Assembly (NCBI GenBank): GCA_019739215.1
Contig: JAHHDR010000031.1
Coordinates: forward strand, 22,849-86,848
Length of the DNA stretch: 64,000 nt
Direction: 5' to 3'
From: Rhizobium sp.
GTDB taxonomy: Bacteria; Pseudomonadota; Alphaproteobacteria; Rhizobiales; Rhizobiaceae
Numbering within the stretch: position 1 is the first letter of the stretch; each line of letters begins with the position of its first letter. The notes under the pieces were generated by a model that saw only the letters and a list, made by a program, of their open reading frames with translations, had not been told where the DNA came from and searched no databases. Below are positions 33,073-44,431 of this stretch, piece by piece. Made by a program: the position numbers and the translations under genes.

Positions 33073-34518
33073 ATGCCCGATAGGGACGATCAACTCAGCG
33101 TGTTTCCAGCCTTCTTCCGCGTGGAGGGGAGGGTCGTGGTTGTCGTTGGCAATGGCGAGGAGGCGCTGGCCAAGGCCCGCCTGCTGCTGAACACCCGTGC
33201 CCGCATCACGCTGGTCGCCGATGATCCGGAGGCCGCGCTCACGGCTCTTGTCGCCGGCAACGGCATCCATCACCTTGCGTCGCCCTTTCAGGCCGACCAT
33301 CTCGATGGAGCCAGCCTGGTGTTCGCGGCGACAGGAGACGCGGCAGACGACCGGGCCATCGTGGCTGCGGCCCGTGCGCTTCGGATTCCGGCCAACGCCG
33401 TCGATCAGCCCGACTATTGCGACTTCCTGACGCCGGCCATCGTCAACCGCGCCCCGGTGGCGGTCGCGATCGGCACCGAGGGGGCCGGACCAGTCCTGTC
33501 GCAGATGATCCGCGCCCAGGTCGACCAGTTGCTGTCGCCATCGCTCGGCCGCGTGGCGCGCCTTGCCGATCTCTATCGCGGCGCCGTCGACAGCCTGCTG
33601 CCGCGCGGCGTGGCCCGGCGCGTCTTCTGGCGCCGATTCTTCTCCGGCGCCGTCTCCGATGCCGTCAATGCAGGCCAGATGGGCGAGGCCCGGCGCGCGG
33701 CGACGCGGCTGCTGAAGTCGATGGAGAAGATCGACGGCCATGTCTGGCTGGTCGGCGCGGGTCCGGGTTCGGAAGACCTGCTCACGCTGCGCGCCCAGCG
33801 TGCGATGATGGAGGCAGACGCGATCGTCTATGATGCACTGGTGCCGGCCGAAGTCGTCGCCATGGGGCGCCGCGACGCCGAACGCTTCTCGGTCGGCAAG
33901 CGCAAGGGATGCCATTCGAAGTCCCAGGATGAAATCAACGATCTGCTCGTCGAACTCGGCCGCGCCGGTAAGCGCGTCGTGCGGCTGAAATCCGGCGATC
34001 CACTTGTCTATGGGCGGGCCGCCGAGGAAATGCAGGCACTGCGCACCGCGGGGATCTCCTACGAAATCGTGCCGGGTATCACGTCCGCCTTCGCGGCTGC
34101 GGCAGATTTCGAACTGCCGCTGACGCTGCGGGGTGTCGCATCCTCGCTGATCTTCACCACCGGCCATGACCTTACCGGCGAAACGCTGCCTGACTGGGCC
34201 AGCCTCGCCGTATCCGGCGCCACCATCGCCGTCTATATGGGTCGCACGGTGGCCGCCTCGGTCGCTGCTCGCCTGATGCAGGCCGGCCTGCCGCCGGAGA
34301 CCACGGTGGCCGTCATCGAGAATGCCAGCCGGCGCGACAGGCGCCTGCTGCATGGCGTGCTCCGCGAACTGCCCGGCCTTGAGACGCGCGACGATCTTGG
34401 CGGCCCGGTCATGGTCATCATCGGCGATGCCGTGGCCGGCGCCAATTTCGCGCGTTCCGAACCGCTTGCTGCTCATCGGTCCGTTGTGGCCGATCGAATT
34501 GAAATTTCTGGAGTCTGA
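33073..34518 (+). CDS. cysG: siroheme synthase CysG (trifunctional)
   Basis: The 481 residues combine an N-terminal dehydrogenase/ferrochelatase domain (VVVVVGNGEEALAKARLLLN, VDQPDYCDFLTPAIVNRAPV) with a uroporphyrinogen III methyltransferase (VWLVGAGPGSEDLLTLRAQR near residue 223; DAIVYDALV; GDPLVYGRAAEE; VPGITSAFAAA). It makes siroheme, the cofactor of the sulfite/nitrite reductase encoded two genes on. It opens the cysG-DUF2849-cysI-DUF934 run, and the DUF2849 ATG follows its stop by one base. Confidence 0.95.
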   Translation: MPDRDDQLSVFPAFFRVEGRVVVVVGNGEEALAKARLLLNTRARITLVADDPEAALTALVAGNGIHHLASPFQADHLDGASLVFAATGDAADDRAIVAAARALRIPANAVDQPDYCDFLTPAIVNRAPVAVAIGTEGAGPVLSQMIRAQVDQLLSPSLGRVARLADLYRGAVDSLLPRGVARRVFWRRFFSGAVSDAVNAGQMGEARRAATRLLKSMEKIDGHVWLVGAGPGSEDLLTLRAQRAMMEADAIVYDALVPAEVVAMGRRDAERFSVGKRKGCHSKSQDEINDLLVELGRAGKRVVRLKSGDPLVYGRAAEEMQALRTAGISYEIVPGITSAFAAAADFELPLTLRGVASSLIFTTGHDLTGETLPDWASLAVSGATIAVYMGRTVAASVAARLMQAGLPPETTVAVIENASRRDRRLLHGVLRELPGLETRDDLGGPVMVIIGDAVAGANFARSEPLAAHRSVVADRIEISGV

Positions 34519-34519
34519 C

Positions 34520-34801
34520 ATGTCCACCGCTCAAGTACTCACCGCCAACCGCCTTACGGACGGTATCGCCGTCTGGTATGATCGCGACGGCAAATGGAAC
34601 GAATGGATCGGCCGGTCGGTCGTGGCCAGCAGCAAGGAAGAGGCCGAACGCCTTGAGGCGATCGGCAAGCAGGCGTTCGCCAAGAACGAAGTACTGGACG
34701 TCAATCTGGTTGAGGTTGAGGAACTGGAGGGGCAGATCCGGCCGCTCAGGCTTCGCGAACGCATCAGGGCCGAAGGCCCGACCATCGAATATATGATCTG
34801 A
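34520..34801 (+). CDS. DUF2849 protein of the sulfite reductase operon
   Basis: The 93-residue soluble protein (MSTAQVLTANRLTDGIAVWY; DVNLVEVEELEGQIRPLRLR; then RERIRAEGPTIEYMI) matches DUF2849, which is regularly found between cysG and the hemoprotein reductase in alphaproteobacteria. Its role is unknown, though context suggests an accessory role in sulfite reduction. The start at 34520 is set by the preceding gene's stop. The ORF in this frame begins earlier, but that part is a shadow of cysG. Confidence 0.85.
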   Translation: MSTAQVLTANRLTDGIAVWYDRDGKWNEWIGRSVVASSKEEAERLEAIGKQAFAKNEVLDVNLVEVEELEGQIRPLRLRERIRAEGPTIEYMI

Positions 34802-34869
34802 TCGACCCGCCGTCCGCCTCGACCCAAGGACCCAGTCCAATCAGGACCAAGCGCCCAAGGAATTTGTGA

Positions 34870-36543
34870 ATGTACCGTTACGATGAATTTGATCATGCCT
34901 TCGTCAAGGGTCGCGTCGAGCAGTTCCGCGACCAGGTCGAGCGTCGGCTGGCAGGCGAACTCGCCGAGGACGCGTTCCGCCCGCTGCGCCTGATGAACGG
35001 CGTCTATCTGCAACTCCATGCCTACATGCTGCGCGTCGCGATCCCCTATGGCACGCTGAATGCCAGGCAGATGCGGATGCTGGCCCATATTGCCCGCAAG
35101 TATGACCGCGGCTATGGCCATTTCACCACCCGCCAGAACATCCAGTACAACTGGCCGAAGCTCGCCGACACGCCTGATATTCTCGACGAACTGGCCTCGG
35201 TGGAAATGCATGCCATCCAGACGTCAGGCAACTGCATCCGCAACGTCACCGCCGATCATTTCGCTGGTGCCGCCGCCGACGAGGCTGCCGATCCCAGGCC
35301 CTATGCCGAGATCCTGCGCCAGTGGTCCTCGGTGCATCCGGAATTCTCGTTCCTGCCGCGCAAGTTCAAGATCGCCGTCACCGGTGCCAAGGACGACCGT
35401 GCCGCGATCCAGGTTCATGACATTGGCCTGCATCTGCGGAAGAACGATGACGGCGCGCTCGGCTTCGACGTCTATGTCGGGGGCGGGCAGGGCCGTACGC
35501 CGATGGTGGCCAAGAAGATCCGCGACTTTCTGCCGGAAGAGGATCTGCTGTCCTACACGACCGCGATCATGCGCGTGTACAATCTCTACGGCCGTCGCGA
35601 CAACAAGTACAAGGCCCGGATCAAGATTCTGGTCCACGAGACCGGCGTGGAGAAGCTGTCGGCGGAGATCGAAGAAGAATTCAACGAGCTCAAGAACGGT
35701 GAACTCAAGCTGCCGGAGTCCGACGTCGCGGCGATCCAGAGCTATTTTGGCCTGCCTGAGCTGGCGGACCGTCCCGAGGGCTGGGCCAATCTCGCAAGCT
35801 GGAAGAAGGCCGATCCGGACTTCGCCCGCTGGGTCGACCAGAACGTCAAGCCGCATAAGCACCCCGACTATGGCATGGTCACGATCTCGCTAAAGCCGAT
35901 CGGCGGCATCCCCGGAGACGCGAGTGACGCGCAGATGGATCTCGTCGCCGATCTCGCCGAGGAATATGCCTTCGACGAAATCCGCATCAGCCACGAGCAG
36001 AACATCATCTTCCCGCATGTCGCGCTGGCCGACCTCGAGCCGCTCTATCGCGCCCTCAAGCCCGCAAACCTCGCGACTGCAAACTCCAACCTGATCACCG
36101 ACATCATTGCCTGTCCTGGCCTGGACTATTGCGCACTGGCAAATGCGCGCTCCATTCCGGTGGCGCAGGAGATCTCTTCGCGCTTCGGTTCGCCCGAGCG
36201 CCAGGCCGAGATCGGCGAACTCAAGATCAAGATCTCCGGCTGCATCAATGCCTGCGGCCATCACCATGTCGGCCATATCGGCCTGCTCGGTGTGGAGAAG
36301 AAGGGTGCCGAACTCTATCAGATCACGCTCGGGGGCTCGGCCGACAACGAGACCTCGATCGGCGACATCATCGGCCGTGGTTTCGAGCCGGAAAAGGTCA
36401 CCGATGCGATCGAGACGGTGGTCGACACCTATCTCGGCCTGCGCCTGTCTCCGGACGAGACTTTTCTCGCCGCCTATCGCCGCGTCGGGCCGCAGCCCTT
36501 CAAGACGGCTCTCTATGGCGGCGCTGCCGCAGAAGCCGCCTGA
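34870..36543 (+). CDS. cysI: sulfite/nitrite reductase hemoprotein
   Basis: The 557-residue siroheme and [4Fe-4S] enzyme contains RVAIPYGTLNARQMRMLAHI, GYGHFTTRQNIQYNWPKLAD near residue 85, and the cluster cysteines in ACPGLDYCALANARS (about residue 415) and KISGCINACGHHHVGHIGLL (about residue 457). Lys and Arg active-site residues typical of sulfite reductase surround NFVGSGNC-like positions (QTSGNCIRNVTADHF). With the cysteine and DUF934 context, sulfite reduction is more likely than nitrite reduction. The gene starts 69 bases after the DUF2849 gene. Confidence 0.94.
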   Translation: MYRYDEFDHAFVKGRVEQFRDQVERRLAGELAEDAFRPLRLMNGVYLQLHAYMLRVAIPYGTLNARQMRMLAHIARKYDRGYGHFTTRQNIQYNWPKLADTPDILDELASVEMHAIQTSGNCIRNVTADHFAGAAADEAADPRPYAEILRQWSSVHPEFSFLPRKFKIAVTGAKDDRAAIQVHDIGLHLRKNDDGALGFDVYVGGGQGRTPMVAKKIRDFLPEEDLLSYTTAIMRVYNLYGRRDNKYKARIKILVHETGVEKLSAEIEEEFNELKNGELKLPESDVAAIQSYFGLPELADRPEGWANLASWKKADPDFARWVDQNVKPHKHPDYGMVTISLKPIGGIPGDASDAQMDLVADLAEEYAFDEIRISHEQNIIFPHVALADLEPLYRALKPANLATANSNLITDIIACPGLDYCALANARSIPVAQEISSRFGSPERQAEIGELKIKISGCINACGHHHVGHIGLLGVEKKGAELYQITLGGSADNETSIGDIIGRGFEPEKVTDAIETVVDTYLGLRLSPDETFLAAYRRVGPQPFKTALYGGAAAEAA

Positions 36544-36554
36544 GGAGCCGCGAC

Positions 36555-37052
36555 ATGACCAAGATCTGGAACGAATCCGGTTTTCAGAACGACGATCCCT
36601 GGGTGATCGAAACCGAGGACACGGCGGCCGGCAGCAACGAGAAGCCGCTGCTGCCGCTTGCATCCTTCATCGAAAAGGCCGAGGCCGGCGAGACCGGACT
36701 AGGGGTGCTGATCCAGCCCGCCGACAACGTCAAGGCGCTGGCGCCCTATCTCGACAGTATCGCCATGGTGGCCGTCAATTTCCCGGCCTTCAATGACGGG
36801 CGCGCCTTCAGCCACGCTTCGCTGTTGCGCGAACGTCTCGGCTACGCCGGTGAACTCCGTGCCGTCGGTGACGTCCTCATCGACCAGGTGCCGCTGATGC
36901 TGCGCGTGGGTATCACCAGCTTCGCGGTGGCCAACGCGACCGCGATCAGCCGGCTGGAGGAGGGCAGGCTGCCGGGAATCGACAACCACTACCAGCCGAC
37001 TGCCCGCAAGGCGGCAGATCCGAAGTCCTACAGCTGGCGCCGGGTCTCCTGA
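36555..37052 (+). CDS. DUF934 protein, sulfite reductase partner
   Basis: The 165-residue protein starts MTKIWNESGFQNDDPWVIET and contains GVLIQPADNVKALAPYLDSI, FPAFNDGRAFSHASLLRERL and RAVGDVLIDQVPLMLRVGI. The pattern is DUF934, which accompanies the sulfite reductase hemoprotein; the family is proposed to be an oxidoreductase partner. It lies 11 bases after cysI. The start at 36555 is chosen; the frame upstream overlaps cysI. No cysH follows it here. Confidence 0.88.
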   Translation: MTKIWNESGFQNDDPWVIETEDTAAGSNEKPLLPLASFIEKAEAGETGLGVLIQPADNVKALAPYLDSIAMVAVNFPAFNDGRAFSHASLLRERLGYAGELRAVGDVLIDQVPLMLRVGITSFAVANATAISRLEEGRLPGIDNHYQPTARKAADPKSYSWRRVS

Positions 37053-37256
37053 CCAAATTCATTCGTACACAAACAATTTCTCGACAGGGAGGATGGTTTG
37101 GCGTATGGTGGATGGCACGGGAAGGCCGCGTTTTCGCGCAAATCAAACGCTTATTCCTCTCGGGAAAACAGCCTTGGAACGCGATGCCTTCTCTATGGGC
37201 CAAAGTTGTAATATCTGCCTAGCCTGATCGTTTGACCGCCTTGAGGATAGACCCGT

Positions 37257-38072
37257 ATGAACGCGCCTGCGCTGAAGACCGAAATTGAATCCGCTGTCCC
37301 TGCCGGCGTCTATGCCGAGACCGTGACTGCGGTCGAACATTATACCGATCGTCTGTTCCGCTTCCGGATGACGCGGCCCGCGGATTTCCGTTTCCGCTCG
37401 GGCGAATTCGCGATGATCGGCCTGATGGTCGAAGGCAAGCCGATCTACCGCGCCTACTCGGTTGCCAGCCCGGCCTGGGACGAAGAGCTTGAATTCTTCT
37501 CGATCAAGGTGCCGGACGGCCCGCTCACCAGCCACCTGCAGAACCTCAAGGTCGGCGACACCGTCCTGATGCGCAAGAAGCCGACCGGCACGCTGGTCAA
37601 CGATGCGCTCATTGCAGGCAAGCGCGTCTACATGTTCTCGACCGGAACCGGAATCGCGCCTTTCGCAAGCCTGATCCGCGACCCGGAGACCTTCGAGAAA
37701 TTCGACGAAGTGATCCTTTGCCACACCTGCCGCGAAGTGGCTGAACTGCAGTATGGCTTCGATCTCGTGGACGAGATCCGCAACCACGAGTTCCTGTCCG
37801 AGATCGTCGGCGTCAAGCTCAAGCACTATGCCACCGTCACCCGCGATGCCAACTATCCGCATCAGGGCCGCATCACCGACAACATCCGTTCGGGCAAGCT
37901 GTTCGCCGATCTCGGCGTGGCGCCGTTCGACAGGGCGGTCGACCGCGCGATGATCTGCGGTTCGGCGGACATGCTCAAGGAAACAAAGCAGTTGCTGATC
38001 GATGCCGGACTCGAGGAAGGCGCCAACAACCGGCCCGGAGAATTCGTGATCGAGCGGGCCTTCGTCGGCTGA
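37257..38072 (+). CDS. fpr: ferredoxin/flavodoxin-NADP reductase
   Basis: The 271-residue FAD enzyme has the FAD-binding RAYSVASPAWDEELEFFSIK near residue 65, the NADP-binding loop FSTGTGIAPFASLIRDP near residue 127, the region LCHTCREVAELQYG, and an aromatic/Val tail. It passes electrons between NADPH and ferredoxin, the likely donor for the upstream reductase. It is transcribed on its own: about 200 bases precede it and a terminator follows it. Confidence 0.95.
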   Translation: MNAPALKTEIESAVPAGVYAETVTAVEHYTDRLFRFRMTRPADFRFRSGEFAMIGLMVEGKPIYRAYSVASPAWDEELEFFSIKVPDGPLTSHLQNLKVGDTVLMRKKPTGTLVNDALIAGKRVYMFSTGTGIAPFASLIRDPETFEKFDEVILCHTCREVAELQYGFDLVDEIRNHEFLSEIVGVKLKHYATVTRDANYPHQGRITDNIRSGKLFADLGVAPFDRAVDRAMICGSADMLKETKQLLIDAGLEEGANNRPGEFVIERAFVG

Positions 38073-38095
38073 CAGGCAACAACGACAGAGACATT

Positions 38096-38125
38096 AAAGG
38101 CCGCGGGAGCAATCCTGCGGCCTTT
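38096..38125. terminator. hairpin after fpr
   Basis: The 9-bp stem AAAGGCCGC / GCGGCCTTT extends by GGG/CCT with a wobble pair and has a 6-base loop. It lies 24 bases after the fpr stop and is symmetric, so it could end both fpr (plus) and the convergent small gene at 38166 (minus). Confidence 0.7.
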
Positions 38126-38165
38126 GTCGTTCGGGAACGGGGAAATATCGCGCGATGGCGGGCAA

Positions 38166-38432
38166 TCAATCGCGGGTGACGACGCTCAGGATGTCCCAGA
38201 GATCCGCCCCGGTCTCGAAGACCGCCGCGCTCGCGCGGTAGGCGTGTTCGTCCTCGTGCAACGACAGGATATCCGATGCGAGATTGTCGCTGATCGATGC
38301 CCCGCCGGCAGCGTCGTCGGACATCGGCTCGAAGGCGTTGGGGTTCGCGATGTTGCCGGCTGTAGCTTCCAGCTTGCCAGCCTGCTCCTTCAAACTTGAA
38401 AGCGCGATAGCCGCAATTGACGACAGAGCCAT
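38166..38432 (-). CDS. mini flagellar-rod-like protein, 88 residues
   Basis: The protein starts MALSSIAAIALSSLKEQAGK and continues LEATAGNIANPNAFEPMSDD, like the first helix of FlgB/FlgC-type rod proteins (the SIAASGMRAQ...ANIAN pattern). It ends with LASDILSLHEDEHAYRASA and ETGADLWDILSVV, like their last helix. The middle domain of true rod proteins (130+ residues) is absent, so it is either a degenerate or a specialised axial protein. No other flagellar gene is nearby. The start at 38432 is chosen over 38465 because the helix motif begins there. Confidence 0.65.
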   Translation of the reverse strand: MALSSIAAIALSSLKEQAGKLEATAGNIANPNAFEPMSDDAAGGASISDNLASDILSLHEDEHAYRASAAVFETGADLWDILSVVTRD

Positions 38433-38523
38433 TGAACTCACCTTGAGATACCCACAGGCCCGCATTTATATCGAGCAAACGGTGAATAAAGCGTGAAAAT
38501 GCCTCGTTTGACCCCCAACAGCG

Positions 38524-38820
38524 TCACCGCTTGCGCACGAACTCCGTCCTCAGAACGAGGCCCTTGATCTGGTCATGCCGGCAATCGATCTCGTCCGGAT
38601 TGTCCGTCAGCCGGATCGACTTGATGACCGTGCCCTGCTTCAGCGTCTGGCCGGCGCCCTTGACCTTCAGGTCCTTCACCAGGACCACCGAATCACCGTC
38701 GGCCAGGAGATTGCCGGCCGCGTCCCGAACCTCGGCAAGCGCCGTCGCCGCAGCGGCAACCTCCGCAGCCGGGCGCCATTCGCCGGTGGCTTCGTCATAG
38801 ACGTAGTCGTCGTCAGCCAT
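38524..38820 (-). CDS. PhnA/YjdM-type alkylphosphonate-associated protein
   Basis: The 98-residue protein begins MADDDYVYDEATGEWRPAAE and ends in the PhnA domain GDSVVLVKDLKVKGAGQTLK, with VIKSIRLTDNPDEIDCRHDQ and KGLVLRTEFVRKR. The second half is the conserved PhnA fold. The N-terminal zinc ribbon of longer YjdM proteins is replaced by a short acidic segment. Function uncertain; in most bacteria it is not directly tied to phosphonate use. It stands alone before the gcv operon. Confidence 0.83.
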   Translation of the reverse strand: MADDDYVYDEATGEWRPAAEVAAAATALAEVRDAAGNLLADGDSVVLVKDLKVKGAGQTLKQGTVIKSIRLTDNPDEIDCRHDQIKGLVLRTEFVRKR

Positions 38821-38888
38821 GGATCGTCCCCGTGCTTTGCCTGTGAGGTGCCCCGGTTACATCAGGCTTCGTGCTGAGGCAATGGCAT

Positions 38889-38920
38889 GCGGACGCGCCG
38901 GGCCTGTGCGACGCGTCCGC
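38889..38920 (-). terminator. hairpin after gcvP
   Basis: The 9-bp stem GCGGACGCG / CGCGTCCGC sits 8 bases past the gcvP stop in the direction of transcription. No clear T run follows, so it may be a processing or stability hairpin rather than an intrinsic terminator. Confidence 0.5.
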
Positions 38921-38927
38921 CCGGGCA

Positions 38928-41791
<2,864 letters not shown>

Positions 41792-41792
<1 letters not shown>

Positions 41793-42154
41793 TATGCGAT
41801 CATCCCCTTATAGGCCTCTTCGTCCATCAGGGCGTCGGCATCGGCGGGATTGGCGAGCTTGAGCTTGAAGAACCAGCCCGTGCCCTGCGGCTCGGAATTG
41901 ACCAGCGCGGGATCGGCGGCGATGGCATCGTTGACCGCCACGATTTCGCCATCGAGTGGGCAGTAGACGTCAGACGCCGCCTTCACGCTCTCGACGGTCG
42001 CCGCGTTGTCGTTCTTGGAGAAGGTCGCCCCCACGGCGGGCAGTTCGACATAGACAAGGTCGCCGAGCTGCTCGGCGGCGTGGGCGGTGATGCCGACGGT
42101 GGCCACGCCATCCTTGATGTCCAGCCACTCGTGTTCTTCGGTGAATTTCAGCAT
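41792..42154 (-). CDS. gcvH: glycine cleavage H protein
   Basis: The 120-residue lipoyl carrier of the glycine cleavage system contains [36 protein letters not shown], and the lipoyl lysine 58 in [20 protein letters not shown]. It accepts the aminomethyl group from GcvP and hands it to GcvT. The lipoyl group depends on lipoyl synthase, encoded at 16.6 kb in this window. It lies 39 bases after gcvT. Confidence 0.97.
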
Positions 42155-42193
42155 GTGTTCTCTCCCGGAAATGATGTCGTGAAAAACGTGTCG

Positions 42194-43331
42194 TCAGCGC
42201 CGGTAGGTCGGCGTGATGAAGGGAAGGTCCGTGACGGTGGCCGGAAGCAACTTGCCGCGCACTTCGGCAAAGACGCGCGTGCCGGACCTGGTGTGTGCGA
42301 CGGAGACGTAGCCCATCGCCACCGGCCCATCGACCGTCGGGCCAAAGCCGCCGGAGGTCACTTCGCCGATACGCATCTGGCCGCTCTCGTCGACATAGAG
42401 CGGCGCGTGCGAACGCACCGGCGCCTTGCCGTCGGGCCTGAGGCCGACACGACGGCGGGTCGCGCCGTGCTCGAACTCGTCGAGAATACGTTCTGCGCCA
42501 GGGAACCCGCCGGCCCGTGCGCCACCCGTGCGGCGGACCTTCTGGATAGCCCATTCGAGCCCGGCCTCGACCGGTGTCGTGGTCGTATCGATGTCATTTC
42601 CGTAAAGGCAGAGCCCCGCTTCCAGCCGGAGGCTGTCACGGGCGCCGAGGCCGACAGGCTGGCAGTCAGGATGGTCCAGCAGGCGCCGCACGACAAGGTC
42701 GGCCTTGTCGGCAGGGATCGAGATCTCGAACCCGTCCTCGCCGGAATAGCCGGAACGGCTGATGATGCAGTCGATGTCGTGCAGGTCGTCGACCTCGACA
42801 TCCATGAATTTCATGGCTGTGACTTCGGGACAGAATTCGGCGAGCACCTGTTCGGCATGCGGGCCCCTGCAGCGCCACCAGCGCCCGGTCGAGCAGGATC
42901 TCGAAGGTGCAGCGGTCCGACAGCCGCTCTGCCATGTGGCGGAAGTCGGCTTCCTTGCAGGCGGCGTTGACGACCATGTAGTAATGATCGCCGCGATTGG
43001 CGACCATCAGGTCATCGAGGATGCCGCCATCGTCATTGGTGAAGATCCCGTAGCGCTGCCGGCCGGGCCTGAGGCCGGCAATGTCCACCGGGATCAGGGT
43101 CTCGAGCGCGAGTGCCGCGTCCTCCATCCGGCCGGAGCGGGGGCGGATCGCCACCTGACCCATATGCGAGACGTCGAACAGGCCGCAATCCGAACGGGTC
43201 GCGAGATGTTCCTTCATCACGCCGAGCTGATACTGCACGGGCATGTCATAGCCGGCAAACGGCACCATGCGCGCACCGAGCGACAGATGCAGCGCATGAA
43301 GCGGGGTTTTGAGAAGTTGTTGGTCGTCCAC
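42194..43331 (-). CDS. gcvT: glycine cleavage T protein, aminomethyltransferase (one frameshift)
   Basis: Tetrahydrofolate-dependent release of ammonia and 5,10-methylene-THF. The N-terminal part reads PLHALHLSLGARMVPFAGYD, VSHMGQVAIRPRSG and GGILDDLMVANRGDHYYMVV. The C-terminal part has IISRSGYSGEDGFEISIPAD, GLGARDSLRLEAGLCLYGND and VTSGGFGPTVDGPVAMGYVS. The frame breaks at 42871-42877; removing one base of the GGGCCC run joins LQGP to HAEQVLAEFCPEV. The start is taken as the GTG at 43331 (VDDQQLLKTPLHAL). It is the first gene of gcvTHP and lies 71 bases downstream of the riboswitch. Confidence 0.94.
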
Positions 43332-43402
43332 GAAGCGGCCTCCGGTTCGGCGCCTCGGCGCCCAGCTCAAGCACGGGGCTGTCAGGCACCCGCAACACTT
43401 AA

Positions 43403-43566
43403 GCCCCCTCTGTCCTGATGCCTGAGATTGTTATCCCTTCGGCAGATGCCGATCCAATGGACGGCATCATTCTCCAGAGTCCGTAACTTCGCCGCTGGTC
43501 CTTTGGCCTGAGAGTTTCCGGGGCGGTTGCTCCTTCGGCACTGCTTCGAGAATGCAGATTCTCCCA
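43403..43566 (-). ncRNA. tandem glycine riboswitch of the gcvTHP operon
   Basis: On the minus strand two successive aptamers are readable. The first has the conserved GCCGAAGGAGCAA and AACTCTCAGGCCAAAGGAC. A short linker follows (GCGGCGAAGTTACGG), then the second with CTGGAGA, GCCGAAGGGATAACAATCTC and AGGCATCAGGACAGAGG. This is the cooperative tandem glycine-sensing arrangement normally found in front of gcvT. It is expected to turn on glycine cleavage when glycine is high. Placement directly upstream of gcvT confirms it. Confidence 0.93.
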
Positions 43567-43704
43567 GCGGCTGGCCAGCAGATAACCGCGGCCCGGCGGG
43601 CTCGTGGCAAGAGGGTATGGCGCTTTTGTTTCGACAATTGTCGCGGATGCGTCAGTTATTCCGGTGCGCTATCTTCGGATTCGTCTTCCGGTGCTGCCTC
43701 GTCC

Positions 43705-43989
43705 TCACTCGATCCGCTGGTCGGCCAGATGCTGCAGATATTCCTTCTGCGCCTGCAGCAGCGTGTTGTCCGGCTGACGTTCGGCGGTCAGGAAGAACAG
43801 CGCCAATGCCGGCGGCTGTACGACATTGAGGATCGCGCGCGGTTCGAAGTCCCCGCTCTTCTTCGCTTCAGCCGCCAGTGCGTGAACAGTCTTTTCCGAT
43901 TGCGGCACACCACTGACGCGCGCGCTCGGCTTCAGCGCCTCCGCTGCATAGGCCGCCGTGTTGGCGGATACCGTAACGATTTGGACCAT
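43705..43989 (-). CDS. small hypothetical protein, 94 residues
   Basis: Begins MVQIVTVSANTAAYAAEALK and ends KEYLQHLADQRIE. The middle (SGVPQSEKTVHALAAEAKKS, AILNVVQPPALALFFLTAER) is helical with one hydrophobic segment. I do not recognise the family. The ATG at 43989 is preferred because GGAAGG lies just upstream; 44025 is an in-frame alternative. It lies about 140 bases past the riboswitch on the same strand, and its role is unknown. Confidence 0.5.
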   Translation of the reverse strand: MVQIVTVSANTAAYAAEALKPSARVSGVPQSEKTVHALAAEAKKSGDFEPRAILNVVQPPALALFFLTAERQPDNTLLQAQKEYLQHLADQRIE

Positions 43990-44089
43990 CGGACCTTCCA
44001 CTCTTGATGACCCCAATTCTATCACGCGGCCCTCGACGGAGAGTTGAGGAACTCGTTAGAAGTTTAGCGAATTCCGTCGAATGCGGAGA

Positions 44090-44431
44090 GAGCAAATGGC
44101 GATGATGTACATAGACGATTTCGATTTATAAAAATTTTTTGTGCATAAAAAATCTGAAACATGGTTGTAAATCGATATACTGGCAGTATTTATAGATTGT
44201 ATTCACGAAAATGTAAAAAGTTAATTCGATCTTCGTGTTATCGTACACAAATTATATTTAAGAAGCCTAATATATATTAAACTCAAACTCCGATAGCGCA
44301 AATGTATGCGCCTTGAAGCCTATAGAAAGTTTGACAATTGCGAAATTTTACAATTCCCCTTCATAAGAAATTAGTGATATTCGCCTCACCCTGAACGTGT
44401 TCGAAATGAGACGCTTCTTCCGGGGGTTGAC
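44090..44431. other. AT-rich intergenic island upstream of the soluble chemoreceptor
   Basis: About 300 bases of strongly AT-rich DNA lie in an otherwise GC-rich window. They include AAAAATTTTTTGTGCATAAA (from about 44130) and TATATATTAAACTC near 44270. No convincing gene is present. It lies between the divergent small gene and the PAS-PAS chemoreceptor, so it probably holds promoters. A ribosome site GGGGG precedes the ATG at 44432. Confidence 0.6.
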
